Shown: positions 6,277 to 7,908 of the stretch, one piece after another | How positions within the stretch are numbered: position 1 is the stretch's first letter | How the letters are laid out: each line of letters begins with the position of its first letter | Assembly (NCBI GenBank): GCA_012521455.1 | Contig: JAAYMJ010000072.1 | Coordinates: forward strand, 1-7,908 | Source of the DNA: Clostridiaceae bacterium | Lineage (GTDB): Bacteria > Bacillota > Clostridia > UMGS1883 > JAAYMJ01 | Direction: 5' to 3' | DNA: 7,908 nt | Notes under the pieces: model-generated | What the model saw: only the letters and a program-made list of their open reading frames with translations | Databases searched by the model: none | Told to the model about the DNA's origin: nothing | Position numbers and translations under genes: made by a program

Positions 6277-6629
6277 ATGTGTTAATTGGCTTTGTCTCTG
6301 GAGTAATAAGCGGAATGGGGATAGGTGGCGGAAGCATTCTTATTCCCGCTTTGGTGTTTTTCTCCCATGCTTCCCAGCACCAGGCCCAGGCGGTAAATTT
6401 GTATTACTTTATACCCACCGCTGTGGTTTCTTTAATAATCCATTTTAAAAACCGCCAGATTTGCGCGAAAGTTTCGGTTGTTATGGCTTTGTTTGGCCTA
6501 ATCGGGGCGTATTTTGGCTCAAGTCTTGCTGTAAAGCTTTCCGATTCATTTTTGGCAAAGATTTTTGCCGTGTTTTTATTTATTGTCGGGATAATGGAAA
6601 TCATAAACGCCAAAAAAAATGAGGGCTAA
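6273..6629 (+). CDS. TauE/SafE (TSUP) family membrane protein, half-size, C-terminal half
   Basis: A 118-residue protein of about four helices carrying the full TSUP signature GVISGMGIGGGSILIPALVF (10-29), followed by SQHQAQAVN (34-42) and HFKNRQ (58-63), also typical of the family. The likely start is the GTG at 6273, which shares bases with the previous gene's TGA stop (GTGA, 4-nt overlap); a second GTG at 6279 is possible. No good independent ribosome site exists, so translation probably depends on reinitiation after the upstream gene. Its frame is -1 relative to the upstream gene. Each half begins and ends at a natural repeat boundary, so this looks like a genuine split gene rather than a broken one. 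Confidence 0.82.
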   Translation: MNVLIGFVSGVISGMGIGGGSILIPALVFFSHASQHQAQAVNLYYFIPTAVVSLIIHFKNRQICAKVSVVMALFGLIGAYFGSSLAVKLSDSFLAKIFAVFLFIVGIMEIINAKKNEG

Positions 6630-6664
6630 AAATTTTTTTATTTTAAAAAATTTTATGTTTTTTT
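6629..6664 (+). terminator. AT-only hairpin with T-run after the TSUP pair, possible weak terminator
   Basis: AAAATTTTTT (6629-6638) and AAAAAATTTT (6645-6654) form a perfect 10-bp inverted repeat with a 6-nt loop, beginning in the stop codon of the second TSUP gene. Seven Ts follow at 6658-6664. With no G-C pair the stem would be weak, so termination is uncertain. Confidence 0.4.
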
Positions 6665-6690
6665 CTTATATTTTGTTGAACTTAAAAAGG

Positions 6691-6719
6691 TTGACGAAAA
6701 CTTTTTTGTAGGATATAAT
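6691..6719 (+). promoter_or_regulatory. Strong sigma-A type promoter for serC-serA
   Basis: TTGACG (6691-6696), an exact 17-nt spacer and a perfect TATAAT (6714-6719). Transcription should begin near 6726, giving a leader of about 58 nt before the serC ATG. The leader has no visible riboswitch or T-box. The rest of the 154-nt gap 6630-6783 shows only AT-rich DNA and the hairpin listed separately. Confidence 0.8.
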
Positions 6720-6783
6720 TAAAGGGAATATTAAAAATTTAACAATCTTTTGAAAATTTAATACAGAAAGGATTGAATATTTT

Positions 6784-7866
6784 ATGGAAAGAGTCTATAA
6801 CTTTTCGGCAGGCCCATCAATGCTACCGTTGCCGGTTTTGGAAAGAGCGGCAAAAGAAATGACAAATTATGGCGACAGCGGCATGAGCGTTATGGAAATG
6901 AGCCACCGCTCAAAAATTTATGAAAGCATTATTAACCGCGCGGAAGAACTTTTGAGGGAACTTATGAACATCCCTTCATCATACAAGGTTTTGTTTTTGC
7001 AAGGCGGGGCTTCCAGCCAGTTTGCGATGGTCCCGCTAAATCTGTTTTCAAAGAGCAAAAAATGCGATGTGGTTTTGACCGGTATGTGGGCGAAAAAGGC
7101 TGCAAGCGAGTTTAAAAAGTATGGGCAGGTAAATGTGGTTGCGTCAAGCGAGGACAAGACTTTCTCATACATCCCTGAGCTTGATGAATCCAAATTTACC
7201 CCTGACGCGGACTTTTTCCATATCACCTACAACAACACCATCTACGGCACACGTTTTACAAAATTGCCAGACACGAAAGGCGTGCCGTTGGTTTCCGACG
7301 TATCAAGCTGCATATTGGGCGAAGAAATAGATGTTACAAAGTTTGGCTTGCTTTATGCCGGGGCGCAGAAGAACATGGGCCCGGCGGGTGTTACGGTTGT
7401 TATTGTAAGGGAAGATTTGATTGGAAAGCAAATGGACATAACACCTACCATGTTTAATTATCAAATCCACGCTGAAAACAACAGCTTATATAACACCCCG
7501 CCGACATATTCAATTTATATCTGCATGCTTGTGTTTGAATGGCTAAAAGAGCTAGGCGGAGTGCGGGAAATGGAAAAAATCAATATTGAAAAGGCAAATA
7601 TTTTATACGACTTTTTGGATAATTCTAAACTATTTAAGCCCACAGTGCAGGGCGCTGACAGGTCATTGATGAATGTACCCTTTGTGACAGGAAACGAGGA
7701 GCTTGACGCTAAATTTGTAAAAGAGGCTCAAGCTTGCGGATTTGTAAACTTAAAGGGCCACAGGAGCGTTGGCGGCATGAGGGCAAGCATTTACAACGCA
7801 ATGCCTGTTGAAGGGGTTAAGAAACTGGTTGAATTTATGAAGAAATTTGAAGTTGAAAATAAATAA
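6784..7866 (+). CDS. serC: Phosphoserine aminotransferase
   Basis: A PLP enzyme that converts 3-phosphohydroxypyruvate and glutamate to O-phosphoserine and 2-oxoglutarate, the second step of serine synthesis; it acts in the cytoplasm. Its 360 residues are the usual full length. Family motifs are [10 protein letters not shown] (6-15), the substrate-binding HRS (41-43), the PLP-phosphate site GGASSQF (74-80), Trp102 which stacks on PLP, the PLP-binding Asp172 in SDVSS, and the Schiff-base Lys196 in [26 protein letters not shown] (326-340) closes the active site. It has its own promoter and an AGAAAGGA ribosome site (6765-6772) 11 nt before the ATG. serA appears to follow 19 nt later, so the two form a serine biosynthesis operon. 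Confidence 0.97.
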   Translation: MERVYNFSAGPSMLPLPVLERAAKEMTNYGDSGMSVMEMSHRSKIYESIINRAEELLRELMNIPSSYKVLFLQGGASSQFAMVPLNLFSKSKKCDVVLTGMWAKKAASEFKKYGQVNVVASSEDKTFSYIPELDESKFTPDADFFHITYNNTIYGTRFTKLPDTKGVPLVSDVSSCILGEEIDVTKFGLLYAGAQKNMGPAGVTVVIVREDLIGKQMDITPTMFNYQIHAENNSLYNTPPTYSIYICMLVFEWLKELGGVREMEKINIEKANILYDFLDNSKLFKPTVQGADRSLMNVPFVTGNEELDAKFVKEAQACGFVNLKGHRSVGGMRASIYNAMPVEGVKKLVEFMKKFEVENK

Positions 7867-7885
7867 AAAGGAGTATTGGGGTAAC

Positions 7886-7908
7886 ATGTTTAATGTTCTT
7901 ACGCTAAA
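7886..7908 (+). CDS. serA: Start of probable D-3-phosphoglycerate dehydrogenase, cut by window end
   Basis: Only seven full codons are visible, encoding MFNVLTL, plus two bases of the next. AAAGGAG (7867-7873) lies 12 nt upstream, overlapping the serC stop, and the gap after serC is 19 nt. The peptide resembles the N-terminus of clostridial SerA proteins (typically MF-x-I-x-TLN), and serC-serA is a common Firmicutes gene order. The product call rests mainly on this context. SerA makes 3-phosphohydroxypyruvate, the SerC substrate. Confidence 0.55.

Noticed and set aside
6273..6279. TSUP pair as a pseudogene created by a frameshift
   Set aside because: Both halves begin and end at repeat boundaries, keep full coding character and are joined by the common GTGA overlap. 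A frameshifted single gene is possible but less likely.
6720..6783. T-box or serine-responsive leader upstream of serC
   Set aside because: The leader is only about 58 nt, very AT-rich, and has no T-box core sequence or terminator/antiterminator pair.
1..7908. CRISPR arrays, insertion sequences, tRNA or rRNA genes, and prophage or defence genes
   Set aside because: No regularly spaced repeats, transposase frames, terminal inverted repeats or cloverleaf-like sequences were seen; nearly all sequence is accounted for by the listed metabolic genes.

Overview
The window reads as a chromosomal segment of an AT-rich Gram-positive anaerobe or facultative anaerobe, most likely a Firmicute of the Clostridia. 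This rests on the moderate-to-low GC content, strong purine-rich Shine-Dalgarno sites, TTGACN-17-TATAAT promoters, and close family resemblance to Firmicutes proteins. The exact lineage cannot be fixed from the sequence alone.

Positions 1-5876 hold a compact locus that matches, gene for gene, most of the flavin-based extracellular electron transfer (EET) system described in Listeria monocytogenes. On the minus strand, running off the left edge, is a lipoprotein-type ApbE/FmnB flavin transferase (599 to 1, 3' end missing). Diverging from it on the plus strand is a tightly packed operon: type II NADH dehydrogenase with a DoxX-like membrane extension (ndh2), a one-TM NusG-domain-II protein (eetA), a Gx-family membrane protein (eetB), a long-chain polyprenyl diphosphate synthase (dmkB), a UbiA/MenA-type prenyltransferase (dmkA) and a small VOC/glyoxalase-fold protein. 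The operon closes with a clear intrinsic terminator at 5841-5876. Gene junctions are an 8-nt overlap or gaps of 3 to 15 nt. By analogy, DmkB and DmkA make a dedicated demethylmenaquinone-type quinone, Ndh2 loads it with electrons from NADH, EetA/EetB help pass electrons across the membrane, and ApbE attaches FMN to an extracytoplasmic acceptor. The usual acceptor, the lipoprotein PplA, is not in the window.

The divergent intergenic region 600-724 has a very good minus-strand promoter (TTGACC-17-TATAAT). Its -10 box lies in a perfect 10-bp palindrome that also presents TATAAT on the plus strand, so the two transcription units could be co-regulated.

Positions 5877-6629 carry two half-size TauE/SafE (TSUP) membrane proteins whose reading frames overlap by 4 nt; together they equal one normal TSUP transporter. 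Positions 6630-6783 are non-coding and contain an AT-only hairpin and a near-consensus promoter. That promoter drives serC (phosphoserine aminotransferase), followed after 19 nt by the first eight codons (the last one incomplete) of what looks like serA. This is the serine biosynthesis pair and is unrelated to the EET genes.
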